Shown piece after piece: positions 26,457 through 34,510 of a stretch of 64,000 nt of DNA (position 1 is its first letter; each line of letters begins with the position of its first letter). The translations under genes and the position numbers were made by a program. Below the pieces are notes generated by a model that saw only the letters and a program-made list of their open reading frames with translations, did not search any database and had not been told where the DNA came from. This stretch comes from Dictyobacter alpinus (GTDB lineage Bacteria; Chloroflexota; Ktedonobacteria; Ktedonobacterales; Ktedonobacteraceae): NCBI RefSeq assembly GCF_003967575.1, contig NZ_BIFT01000002.1, positions 1,550,001 through 1,614,000 of the forward strand. The letters run 5' to 3'.

Positions 26457-26601
26457 TAACGCCATGTGCAAGTTTTCACATACCCACTCTTTTGAGGAGG
26501 AACATGGCGAGGCGGTCGCGACCGCCTCGCCATGTTCCTCCTCAAAAGAAGCGAGAGCCGTAGGCGCGAGGTGTGAGGGATAAAACTTGCACATGACGTT
26601 A
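26457..26601. repeat. MITE-like element, family 1 copy A, with 60-bp perfect palindrome
   Basis: A 145-bp element. Terminal inverted repeats TAACGCCATGTGCAAGTTTT (26457-26476) and AAAACTTGCACATGACGTTA (26582-26601) match at 19 of 20 positions and are flanked by a TA dinucleotide. The core is a perfect 60-bp palindrome (30-bp arms 26489-26518 and 26519-26548, no loop). A short hairpin GCGAGAGCCGTAGGCGCGAGG-type sequence (about 26551-26571) follows. It sits in the divergent promoter region of two genes. No coding capacity. Confidence 0.88.
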
Positions 26602-26742
26602 AATATAACATCAGCAAAACACATATTTACCAGAAACCAACACTGCAAAAACAATCATAAAGCGACATATACCATAGCAACAGACTATTTATACTAAAAA
26701 AAGCCAGCACAATACACATATAAAGCATAAGGAAAGGCAGGC

Positions 26743-27126
26743 ATGCAGCACCTACTACACTACACCATCCCCTTCATTCTTTTTCTACTGACAGGAGTAT
26801 TTCTGCTAAAAGCTATCGCCCTGTCACAACCAGGACAGAGAAGACGCAATTTTATACACAGCATGTGGATCTTTCTTGCCGCATTACTATCGCTGAGCCA
26901 AAACGGCATCTGGCTTCTTCCATGCATCTTTATATACAGACTATATCCGACAATTTTGAGTATATTTAGAAAAAAAATACTTCCACACCACGTCCGCACT
27001 CCCCATCATAGTCAGTTTGTGTATCAGGAAGAGAGTCAGTCCTTGCATTATCAATATCTGACCTCCTACTACTCATATGATGAGAGACCACAAGCACTCT
27101 ATCCTCAGGTGCTACCACCACAATAG
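26743..27126 (+). CDS. Small membrane protein, unknown function
   Basis: A 127-residue protein with two hydrophobic helices (about 6-28 and 43-68) separated by a basic loop SQPGQRRRN, then a Tyr/His/Gln-rich polar tail that is presumably cytoplasmic. ATG behind AAGGAAAGG. A strong hairpin terminator follows. I do not recognise the family. Confidence 0.55.
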   Translation: MQHLLHYTIPFILFLLTGVFLLKAIALSQPGQRRRNFIHSMWIFLAALLSLSQNGIWLLPCIFIYRLYPTILSIFRKKILPHHVRTPHHSQFVYQEESQSLHYQYLTSYYSYDERPQALYPQVLPPQ

Positions 27127-27139
27127 ATCAAGACAGAAA

Positions 27140-27181
27140 AAAGCTGATGAAGCTGGCTCCAGAGCCGGCTTCATCAGCTTT
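27140..27181 (+). terminator. Hairpin terminator
   Basis: AAAGCTGATGAAGCTGGCTC (27140-27159) pairs with the following GAGCCGGCTTCATCAGCTTT (27162-27181) with one G-T type mismatch, just 3' of the small membrane protein gene. Confidence 0.75.
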
Positions 27182-27297
27182 CGCAGTTTGATGGATGCTA
27201 AAGACATGGGCGCAACATGATAGGCAGATAGACCACCATGTTATCTTTCTCATCAATCAGCCTACATTATATTGACAGTGAAAGATCGGGCAAGTTC

Positions 27298-27540
27298 TTA
27301 GCGACAATCGTGCGAATGGCGATGGCAATCATCATAATCACGATGGCAATCATCATAATCACGATGGCAATTGTCATAACCATTGTGACGGCCACGATGG
27401 GACTCATGACGGTAATTACGCGAATCACAACCATGGCCACCGTTTACATTCTTCAATACCTGCTCATCCAACTCGAGCTCAGGAGCCTGGGCAATTGATG
27501 TGACGCTCTGGCTTTTACGGAACACGTTTGAAAACTTCAT
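27298..27540 (-). CDS. Repeat peptide with Gly-Gly leader (putative RiPP/bacteriocin-like or metal-binding peptide)
   Basis: An 80-residue peptide with a clean ribosome binding site (AAAGGG, 7 nt before ATG). Residues 1-35 look like a double-glycine leader: an amphipathic start, then ELELDEQVLKNVNGG. The 45-residue remainder is nearly all Cys, His, Asp, Arg and Tyr. Its C-terminal part is a heptad repeat, YDNCHRD-YDDCHRD-YDDCHRH, encoded by near-identical 21-bp DNA repeats, with cysteines at 38, 58, 65, 72 and 79 (last four spaced by seven). It could be a secreted bacteriocin-like or modified peptide, or a metal-binding peptide. No modification enzyme, peptidase or exporter lies next to it. 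A divergent SUKH protein gene starts 380 bp away. Confidence 0.65.
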   Translation of the reverse strand: MKFSNVFRKSQSVTSIAQAPELELDEQVLKNVNGGHGCDSRNYRHESHRGRHNGYDNCHRDYDDCHRDYDDCHRHSHDCR

Positions 27541-27918
27541 GTTAGATTCCCTTTCTTGCTTGTGACTTTAATACATACCGGCAACAACCGGCATTTTTTA
27601 CAGTGCACTACTTGCTTCTAAGAACCACCCACTCGCAAGTGTATGTCTCCTATGTGCCATAGTATAATTTAGCTGCATTTGAAATACAGTTGTCTACTTC
27701 ACATGTTTTTTGTGATATATATCACTTCTTGGATAATTCAATCATGAAGATATTTTATAACACAAGAAATGCCGGATTCAATGAGCGGATTAATGTGCGT
27801 ATCAGCATATACAGATCAGAGTCATGCATGGTCACTGTTGACAAGAAAGGCAGAGCATATTAGGCTTGTATACGCACGTATCATGCTGCCCAATACAAGC
27901 TAGTAGAGGTAACGATCT
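27541..27918. other. Divergent promoter region of repeat peptide and SUKH genes
   Basis: Contains a small hairpin CCGG-CAACAA-CCGG (about 27579-27592) followed by six T on the plus strand, within the presumed leader of the repeat peptide on the minus strand. A TTGACA at about 27848 precedes the SUKH gene but its -10 partner is weak. Confidence 0.35.
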
Positions 27919-28656
27919 ATGCCACACATTAATGAGCGCATCCTGGAGCAAATTCGAGAGCAAACGGAAACCACGTGGCGCGACAGTAAACCGCTAACCT
28001 TTGACGAATTTCTCGCTCAGGATAAAGCAAGTTATATCTGGCAACAAGGGACTAAGTGGCTGGGATTAAGTGACGTGGAGTTAAATGCACTTGAGAAACA
28101 ATGGTCACTGCAATTTCCACCGGATTATCGCTTGTTCTTAAAAATTTTACATTGTATGGATAAACCGGTCATCATCGCTAAGTATGATGCGAACATAAAA
28201 AAAATCATTCCTTCTGATGCTATTTTATTTCAAAACTGGCTAACGGATACGGAAAACATACAAACTGTCTATCAACAACTCAGGGAAGATCTGATTTATG
28301 ATGTCTTAAATAATAACTTATGGAAATCTGGATGGGGAAGGAAGCCTGTTACTAGATATGGGCAGGGTCAACAGATAGAGAAGCTTATTGCGGAAGCTCC
28401 GAAGTTGATTCCGATTTATGGGCATTGTTTTCTTTTGGCGGAACCGAATGTGGCTGGAAATCCTATTTTAGTTCTGCACCAATCGAAAATGCTTATTTAT
28501 AGTCCTGATTTTTATGCTTTTTTGTGTAAGGATTTTCCGGATTTGCTTCATTTAGATAAAAAGGAGTTGCAGCGTTTGCATATCGAAAGTCGTCGATTTA
28601 GTAAAGAGAGATATGGGGTGTATAAAAGGGTTCCTTTCTGGGGGGAGCTGATTTAA
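27919..28656 (+). CDS. SUKH (SMI1/KNR4)-like protein
   Basis: A 245-residue cytoplasmic protein. The segment LGLSDVELNALEKQWSLQFP followed by PDYRLFLKIL is the N-terminal SMI1/KNR4 (SUKH) signature, and the later FLLAEPNVAGNPILVLHQSK strand pair is consistent with the fold. SUKH proteins often neutralise polymorphic toxins, but many bacterial members are orphans; no toxin gene is visible on either side. ATG behind GAGG. The codons in the second half are richer in G and T at third positions than those of the neighbours, which may indicate a different origin. Confidence 0.75.
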   Translation: MPHINERILEQIREQTETTWRDSKPLTFDEFLAQDKASYIWQQGTKWLGLSDVELNALEKQWSLQFPPDYRLFLKILHCMDKPVIIAKYDANIKKIIPSDAILFQNWLTDTENIQTVYQQLREDLIYDVLNNNLWKSGWGRKPVTRYGQGQQIEKLIAEAPKLIPIYGHCFLLAEPNVAGNPILVLHQSKMLIYSPDFYAFLCKDFPDLLHLDKKELQRLHIESRRFSKERYGVYKRVPFWGELI

Positions 28657-28666
28657 TTGCTGACAC

Positions 28667-28745
28667 CTCGCGCCTATGGTGCTCGCTTGTTTTTCGAGAG
28701 ACCGACCAGAAAGACGATTACAACTGTCTATCTGGTCGGCCTCTC
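28667..28745. repeat. Palindromic element related to the one at 26370
   Basis: Read on the minus strand it starts GAGAGGCCGACCAGA (28745-28731), continues through an imperfect inner stem, closes with TCTGGTCGGTCTCTC (28710-28696), and is followed by ACAAGCGAGCACCATAGGCG (to about 28671). It follows the SUKH gene. Confidence 0.7.
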
Positions 28746-28846
28746 AACGGGTTGGGTCACGTATGGGTGGTTTTCATACATAACATGGACCTCCCTTCAT
28801 TATGTTTACCCGGTCCGCGTGTAAGACCTATTTATTCGACAGGCAC

Positions 28847-29173
28847 CTATAGAACCTTCTTGCTCATAAGTCTAATCGCCAGCAGAGCAATCCAACACCC
28901 GCTAACAAGGATACCAATCCGTGCAATGAGTCCTACTGGCCCCCCGTCCAACAATTTGAAGGTGAGGACGAAGACAACATCAGAGGCGAAGACCAGCAGG
29001 CCAGTAACAACCGAATACCAGACCCAGCCGCGCCTGGCAGGATCGGCGGCATCGCGCCGTGCCAGCACAAAACAAGCAGCAGCCAGCGAAATGAACTGAA
29101 GCTGGCCAAGGAGATTATGAAAGGTTCCAGGAACGGTTGCCATGCTGGACGCTCCTGCTGGGTACCCCAGCAC
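28847..29173 (-). pseudogene. C-terminal remnant of a DUF998 membrane protein
   Basis: The 108-residue frame opens with GYPAG...PGTFHNLLGQLQFISLAAACFVLARR and ends with two hydrophobic helices. That is the C-terminal half of DUF998 proteins, which normally have six helices and over 200 residues. In-frame codons upstream still read TDP before a stop, matching the family's preceding DP motif, so the N-terminal half has been lost by nonsense mutation or deletion. Its GTG start has no proper ribosome binding site. I read it as a decaying gene rather than a working short protein. Confidence 0.6.
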
Positions 29174-29223
29174 CGGGTCAGTCTTTCACGATTGCTTTGG
29201 TGAATAGGCTCTTCATATTAAAG

Positions 29224-29322
29224 TCACGTCAGCAAGAAAGCCAGGCAGCAGCCAAGACTAGCCCCTCCACCACCAACCATTTGCAGTGACGGAAAGTTAT
29301 GGAAGAAATCGGTATCAATCAT
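29224..29322 (-). CDS. Possible 32-residue peptide coupled to the methyltransferase gene
   Basis: An ATG overlaps the stop of the methyltransferase gene (ATGATTGA) and opens a 32-codon frame ending GGGGASLGCCLAFLLT. The hydrophobic tail with Gly4 and CC is unusual. The overlap would allow translational coupling. No homologue comes to mind and the frame may be chance. Confidence 0.25.
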   Translation of the reverse strand: MIDTDFFHNFPSLQMVGGGGASLGCCLAFLLT

Positions 29323-29914
29323 CTGCTCTCTTCATACCGATGGTGATACGCACAAAGCGCGCAACAGGACCTGGTTGCGCCTGAACATTCAGACCCGCCT
29401 GTTCAAAACGCACACGCATCTGCGCTGCACTGTGAACACGTGGAAACTGCCAAACAAACCAAGTGGGTAAGGTGAAGTCAGCAAGAAGAAAGAAGCCGCC
29501 AGGTCGCAACACTCGGGCACCCTCACGCATACCGGCAGCCTGATCCCGCCAGTGATGAAAAGAGATGGTCGAAAGCGCTAGATCGACCGAGGCATTCTCC
29601 AGTGGCAATGCCTCACCGGAACCCATGAAAAAACGAGCCTCTGGGGTGAGCCGGCGTGCGACTTCCAGCATTTTGTGCGCCGGATCAACCCCAGAAAGGT
29701 GTGCCTCCGGCCAATATTCATGCACTTTCCGCAAGAGTCTCCCGCTGCCACAACCGATATCCAGCACACGCGCTGGTTTGAAGCGGCTGGCGGCTTGATG
29801 TAATACTGCCAAGTGAACAGGATCAAACAGGCGTTGCTGCATCCAGGAACGTTCGTACGTCGATCCCCAGCGCTCAAAGAGTTCAACATCAAGTGTGTGG
29901 TGTGTGTTTTTCAT
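29315..29914 (-). CDS. Class I SAM-dependent methyltransferase
   Basis: A 199-residue Methyltransf_11-type enzyme. Motif I is VLDIGCGSGRLLRKV, motif II carries GVDPAHKMLEVAR, and the post-motifs are FFMGSGEALPLENASVDLAL and LRPGGFFLLADF. The start is set to the ATG after AGGAGAAGGA; the frame opens eight codons earlier. It is divergent from a TetR-family gene whose intergenic region holds two dyads, so the regulator probably controls it. Substrate unknown; the pairing with TetR suggests a response to a small molecule. Confidence 0.85.
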   Translation of the reverse strand: MKNTHHTLDVELFERWGSTYERSWMQQRLFDPVHLAVLHQAASRFKPARVLDIGCGSGRLLRKVHEYWPEAHLSGVDPAHKMLEVARRLTPEARFFMGSGEALPLENASVDLALSTISFHHWRDQAAGMREGARVLRPGGFFLLADFTLPTWFVWQFPRVHSAAQMRVRFEQAGLNVQAQPGPVARFVRITIGMKRADD

Positions 29915-29964
29915 TGTCTGTTTTCCTTCTCCTTTCAAGTTTTCAGAATGGCATGTTTTTTACC

Positions 29965-30019
29965 GAATATGGTATTCTGAGGAGAGAATACAAGGGAGTG
30001 TGCTCTCTAGCAAGCACAC
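29965..30019. promoter_or_regulatory. Two candidate TetR operators in the divergent intergenic region
   Basis: GAATA-TGG-TATTC (29965-29977) and GTGTGCT-(8)-AGCACAC (29998-30019) are perfect dyads between the methyltransferase and TetR start codons, the usual location of autoregulatory TetR sites. Confidence 0.45.
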
Positions 30020-30085
30020 ACCAGGGAAACCATTCTCTACCGAACAACTGGGCCTGATTGTTCGTCAAAGAAGGAGGGAATAGGA

Positions 30086-30667
30086 GTGAAACAACAGAAA
30101 GCAGATCGTCGTTCCCAACGTACCTACCGCCTGGTAAGTTCCGCCTTTGCTGAACTCTTGGGAGAAAAACCCTACGAGGAGATTCTAGTACAGGATATTT
30201 TGGATCGAGCAGACATTGGCCGTACCACCTTCTATGCCCATTATTTCGATAAAGAGGATGTCTTGAGCAGTATGATAGCAGAGCAACTGAAGCTGTTCAC
30301 GCACCAGATCTCCCATGCACCAGCAAGACAACGGGTTATACCCAGTCTGGAGTTGTTTGAGCATATCTACGACTCTCCGAATCAGCAGTTCCGGGCGCTG
30401 ATGCGCAGCCGTGCGGGCGAGCCCTTGTGGGAAGCCTTGCAAACGGTACTGTCTCAAGCGATTGAACCAATCCTATCCACCTTCTTTGCAGAAAAGCGTT
30501 CCCCGTCGATCCCTCTGCCAGTGGTCTCACAGTACCTGACCGGGGCCTTTCTCACCTTGCTCAAATGGTGGGTCGCTGCTGACATGCCCTACCCACCAGA
30601 ACAGATGGAAAGCATCTTCCAGCAACTGGCACTGCCCGGAGTGTGGACCATGCTCAAGGAAAAGTAA
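30086..30667 (+). CDS. TetR/AcrR-family transcriptional regulator
   Basis: A 193-residue regulator. The N-terminal helix-turn-helix is standard for TetR: RTYRLVSSAFAELLGEKPYE, VQDILDRADIGRTTFYAHYFDK. The C-terminal domain has the TetR_C_39-like pattern ending in QYLTGAFLTLLKWWV, seen in regulators of the ligand-binding type close to AcrR/DhaS. It starts with GTG behind AGGAGGGAATAGGA. It is divergent from the methyltransferase gene. Ligand unknown. Confidence 0.87.
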   Translation: MKQQKADRRSQRTYRLVSSAFAELLGEKPYEEILVQDILDRADIGRTTFYAHYFDKEDVLSSMIAEQLKLFTHQISHAPARQRVIPSLELFEHIYDSPNQQFRALMRSRAGEPLWEALQTVLSQAIEPILSTFFAEKRSPSIPLPVVSQYLTGAFLTLLKWWVAADMPYPPEQMESIFQQLALPGVWTMLKEK

Positions 30668-30886
30668 ACAGAAATCGGACCCTGTTAGAGAAATGGGAAA
30701 CCTTTCTTTGTTTCTCTTCAGCGATATATGAACTATTACCATTGATCATTTTTAGTCCTAGAAGTGCAACATTTTGCCTTCAAAATCGATTATAATAGAG
30801 TATAGAGATATATATATTCCTATCTTTATGGCCAATGTCTATGTAAAATTTTTTAATTTAACTGGATCCAGGAGGCACATCTCATA

Positions 30887-32590
30887 ATGGTTTATAATAA
30901 GCCCGGTTGGCGGCGCTCGAAGAGAGTGCTAACAATTATGAGTGTTACCTTACTCCTTTTGATGATGCTGAGTGCCTGCGGCGATCCACAGGTTCAAAGT
31001 CAGGCATCAACGGATAAGGGCGAGTTTGATAAAGCTATTGCTCATGCGCAAAGTGTTGGGGTTCCTGACACTCTTCTCAATCCAATCCGAGCACAGGCAA
31101 ATAAATTAAGTGGCACGCATGAACCAGTTACGCTGTTCTCCAGTCAGCCTGCCACAAATTATTATTCAAACGTTGCTAAAAACTATCAAACATTAACGTT
31201 ACAGGTGCGCGGGCTTGAATATCAGTCAACCCAACAGTATGGACATCAAGCATCGATAGACTTAAAAAGCTTTTCTTCATTGCTCTCACAACGCCAGTCT
31301 CAGGGTTATGTCGAAGCACAAAATTTCGCAAATACGTTGACTCAGGTTCAACAACAGATGAATCAGGCGCAATTTCCCAGGCAGTTTATTGACGTGAGCC
31401 AGAAGGCGCAAGAGGCAACTGAATCATTAAAGCTTTTAGGTACGGCCAATGATAGCTTGATGTCATTTAAAGGGCTGATCAAGACATTGAAGGACTCTAA
31501 TCTGGACACAACTGCGCTAGAGAAGCAGGCAGATGAAGATGTCCAACAGTTCCGAGTGGCGAACAAACCCAGCGATTTTCATCAGATCATCAAACAGCTT
31601 AGCGCACAGACGCAGACTGCTAATACAATTTCAACCCAGGCAGTGCCTTATCTGGGGCAGTACAGGTTGGGATTATATAAAACGTCCATTGACAAAGTAA
31701 AAAGTTTCGGTGGCAATCCAGATCAATATCAAAAACAATATGATAGTGATAAGGCGTTGCTGGATAGCGGTAATTTTGTCAAGTTCTCAGCTCAACTAGA
31801 AAAAGATATGACTGATATTCGCCTGCCACTGTTGCAGTTACAGGCGACCCACGATGTCAATCAATTAATGACTGATACAAAGAATTGGGGCCATGCCCAT
31901 CAGTATCATGATAGCTGGAATGGCCAATCTTACGATCAGGCTTATGATTATTGGAATGGAACGCTCTATGATTTACAGAGCCAACTTTCTTATGCTCAGA
32001 CGTCTGATGATTTCCAGGCCATCATCGATGGCGCCAAGGATCAAAGGACACTTTTTGAAGGTATGCAGACCGACGCGGGCGATACAAGTCCATATAACGT
32101 TGCTCATCAAAGCGACCTTACCTTGATGAAGGCGTTTAATGCAACCAAAGGAAAGGTCATTCTGGCTTCTTTGTATAATGGTGCTCTGCGTGTCTACCAG
32201 GATGGGAAACTGATACACTCAATGCAGGTAGTTTCAGGTATGCCGGAAAAACCCTCCCCTCCAGGAGTTACCACCGTTACGAATCGACAATCGCCAGCTA
32301 CATTCAAGTCTTTCGAAAAAGATAAGAATTCGCCGTTTTACTATCCTGATACCAAGATCAACTATGCGATGATGTATCATACAGGCGAATATTACTTCCA
32401 TGATAGCTGGTGGAGAGCCGATGACGATTATGGTCCTGGCAAACAGTTTCCACACTATGCACCTAATGCTAGCAATGAAGGCACACACGGTTGTATTAAT
32501 ATGTCATTGGATGAAGCAACCTGGTTGTGGAAATTCACCACGCCGACTGATCCTAATGGTGCCGATACAATCACTGCGATCGTCTATTAG
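30887..32590 (+). CDS. Lipoprotein L,D-transpeptidase (YkuD domain)
   Basis: A 567-residue exported lipoprotein. The signal peptide ends in LMMLSAC, giving a lipid-anchored Cys at about 32. A long helical region (about 45-410, rich in Gln, Ala and Lys) forms a stalk. The C-terminal ~130 residues are a YkuD domain, with KVILASLYNGALRVYQDGKL and the catalytic motif THGCINMS (H534, C536). YkuD enzymes cross-link peptidoglycan stem peptides at meso-diaminopimelate or attach proteins to it. The residue after HGCI is Asn rather than the common Arg, a known variant. GGAGG lies 11 nt before the ATG. A strong terminator follows at 32645-32692. Confidence 0.87.
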   Translation: MVYNKPGWRRSKRVLTIMSVTLLLLMMLSACGDPQVQSQASTDKGEFDKAIAHAQSVGVPDTLLNPIRAQANKLSGTHEPVTLFSSQPATNYYSNVAKNYQTLTLQVRGLEYQSTQQYGHQASIDLKSFSSLLSQRQSQGYVEAQNFANTLTQVQQQMNQAQFPRQFIDVSQKAQEATESLKLLGTANDSLMSFKGLIKTLKDSNLDTTALEKQADEDVQQFRVANKPSDFHQIIKQLSAQTQTANTISTQAVPYLGQYRLGLYKTSIDKVKSFGGNPDQYQKQYDSDKALLDSGNFVKFSAQLEKDMTDIRLPLLQLQATHDVNQLMTDTKNWGHAHQYHDSWNGQSYDQAYDYWNGTLYDLQSQLSYAQTSDDFQAIIDGAKDQRTLFEGMQTDAGDTSPYNVAHQSDLTLMKAFNATKGKVILASLYNGALRVYQDGKLIHSMQVVSGMPEKPSPPGVTTVTNRQSPATFKSFEKDKNSPFYYPDTKINYAMMYHTGEYYFHDSWWRADDDYGPGKQFPHYAPNASNEGTHGCINMSLDEATWLWKFTTPTDPNGADTITAIVY

Positions 32591-32644
32591 TTCATACGAT
32601 ATTCATGTTCGGTGTCCGAAACCTTGTGTTTACGACACGCGCTA

Positions 32645-32692
32645 AAAGAAAGGGGTGTCTGGACGGCTATGACCGTCCAGACACCCTTTCTT
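32645..32692. terminator. Hairpin terminator between L,D-transpeptidase and CocE hydrolase genes
   Basis: Arms of about 21 bp (32645-32666 and 32673-32692) with one unpaired G and a 6-nt loop. Both outer ends are A- or T-rich. Confidence 0.75.
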
Positions 32693-32722
32693 GTTCCTAT
32701 GATGAGAAACAACGTTTGCGAA

Positions 32723-34393
32723 TCAGTTAGAGGGAATAATCGGGAGAATTACAGCCGAAGGATGCGCTGCGTCATGATAGATGCGCTGCTCAGCTACGGC
32801 TATCTCGGTAGCCATGCCCAATGGCTCACCAGTATTCTGGTTACGATCATATTTGGGAAAAGCACTGGACGTAATCTGAATACAGATACGATGACCCGCT
32901 TTAAAAACCTGTGAGACATTCCAGCAGTCAATAGTGTAGTGGTAGATCTGTCCAGGCTCAATCAACTCAGGCTTATCCATTCCCTTACGGAAACGGGCGC
33001 GCACCATACTGTCACAGAGGCGCTGGCGCAAACCGTTCGGCCAGACATCAATGAGCATAGCCATAAAATCGGTATCAGGAGCCGAAGAAGCGGCATACAA
33101 TTCTACCTTGATAGGACCCGTTACCTCAATATCTTCTTCCAGTGGCTCGGTTGTATAAACCAGGACATCGTCGCGGCGTTGCAGTGATGCATAATCATCA
33201 GGACCACCGATCTGTGAGGATGTCGCATCAGTAATAAATGGAAAAGCGTCGGCTGGATCATAAAGGTATGTATCGACCTGCTCGGCATCTGGCTTCACAC
33301 GTGTAAGGGTACCATTCCCAAACCGACTATTCGCTCGTCCCTGACTATGCATATAGAATGGTGTCCATTGCGTACGTGCCAGTGGCCACTCATGCTCATC
33401 ACGCCATTCATTCCTGCCCATCACAAAAATCCGAACAGGTGCACCTACCTCTACCGTCTGCCCTTTTAAATAATGGTCATACCAGCGCAACTGCTCGGCC
33501 CGCAGATCAATAATCGCCTGTGGTCCAAAATCAACCGCCCCAAGTTTAGAACTAGCATTCGTATCGTGACCCCAGGGTCCCATCAACAGACGCTGATGGG
33601 CACGCGCCTCAGCGTTCGCTCCTCTGGCAGTCATGCCCACATAGTTTAATGGTGTACCAATCTGCTCATCATCATACCAACCCGAAATATGCAAGGCAGG
33701 CACCTCCACACGCTCAAAATGCTGCTGATAACAGAGCGGCTCCCAATAAGAATCTAATTGCGTATGCTGCATCTCAGTACGCCATGAAGGAATACGGCGT
33801 CCAACACGCTCGTCCATGGTCACTAAAGGCAAATGCTGATAGACCTGCTCCCACTCAACCACATCCATAGATTGTAAGGCACGTCCACTTACCAGATGTA
33901 GCCAGCAAAGATGCATGGGACTTGGTGTGCCTGTGGGCGTCTCAACAAAAGGATCCGATGGTGGTACAAGCACAACCATTGCCTTCAAATGTGGTGGACG
34001 TTCAACGGCGGTTAGCCATTGAATGCGACCACCATAAGATGCGCCAATCGTACCAACATTACCATCTGACCAGGGCTGCTCAGCACACCACTCGATAGCA
34101 TCATAGCCATCGCGACCCTCATTAAAGTAAGGGACAAAATCACCATCTGAATCGCCACGGCCACGTACGTCCATCGAGACAAAAATATAGCCATGACGAA
34201 CAAAGTACTTGGCATTTTCCAGGCTTACATCAGCCTTCATATATGGAGTTCGGGATAAAATAACTGGATACCGGTTGATCTTTCCCTGGTTAGCTACAGG
34301 CATATAAATATCGGCAGATAGTGTAATACCATCACGCATCGGTACACGCAGATCGAATTGAATTTGTAGCTCACGAGGATATGATGCCGCCAT
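32723..34393 (-). CDS. CocE/NonD-family hydrolase (X-Pro dipeptidyl-peptidase-like)
   Basis: A 556-residue alpha/beta-hydrolase of the peptidase S15/CocE type. The nucleophile elbow is GASYGG (Ser about 119), the acid lies in SGWYDD and the base in GPWGHD. The oxyanion region RTPYMK and the VRGRGDSDG loop are also typical. The C-terminal third is the family's jelly-roll domain (PIKVELYAASSAPDTDF, PGQIYHYTIDCWN). Members cleave ester or amide bonds such as those in cocaine, glutaryl-7-ACA or X-Pro peptides; the substrate is not predictable. No signal peptide. ATG behind AGGGAG. Confidence 0.87.
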   Translation of the reverse strand: MAASYPRELQIQFDLRVPMRDGITLSADIYMPVANQGKINRYPVILSRTPYMKADVSLENAKYFVRHGYIFVSMDVRGRGDSDGDFVPYFNEGRDGYDAIEWCAEQPWSDGNVGTIGASYGGRIQWLTAVERPPHLKAMVVLVPPSDPFVETPTGTPSPMHLCWLHLVSGRALQSMDVVEWEQVYQHLPLVTMDERVGRRIPSWRTEMQHTQLDSYWEPLCYQQHFERVEVPALHISGWYDDEQIGTPLNYVGMTARGANAEARAHQRLLMGPWGHDTNASSKLGAVDFGPQAIIDLRAEQLRWYDHYLKGQTVEVGAPVRIFVMGRNEWRDEHEWPLARTQWTPFYMHSQGRANSRFGNGTLTRVKPDAEQVDTYLYDPADAFPFITDATSSQIGGPDDYASLQRRDDVLVYTTEPLEEDIEVTGPIKVELYAASSAPDTDFMAMLIDVWPNGLRQRLCDSMVRARFRKGMDKPELIEPGQIYHYTIDCWNVSQVFKAGHRICIQITSSAFPKYDRNQNTGEPLGMATEIAVAEQRIYHDAAHPSAVILPIIPSN

Positions 34394-34468
34394 GAATAAG
34401 TTCTCCCTCTCTAATGTTCAAGGTAATTGCGACTGTCAAAATATTCTTCAATATATACAGTAAATCCT

Positions 34469-34507
34469 ATCACCATTGCCAGTCTAAAAAAGGCTGGCAA
34501 TGGTGAT
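34469..34507. terminator. Hairpin terminator of the polyol dehydrogenase gene
   Basis: ATCACCATTGCCAG (34469-34482) and CTGGCAATGGTGAT (34494-34507) form a perfect 14-bp stem directly 3' of the minus-strand dehydrogenase gene. Confidence 0.75.
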
Positions 34508-34510
34508 CCG

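Noticed and set aside
27300..27380. Short tandem 21-bp repeats that could suggest a CRISPR or satellite
   Set aside because: The units are in frame inside the repeat-peptide gene, encode a heptad, and have no spacers.
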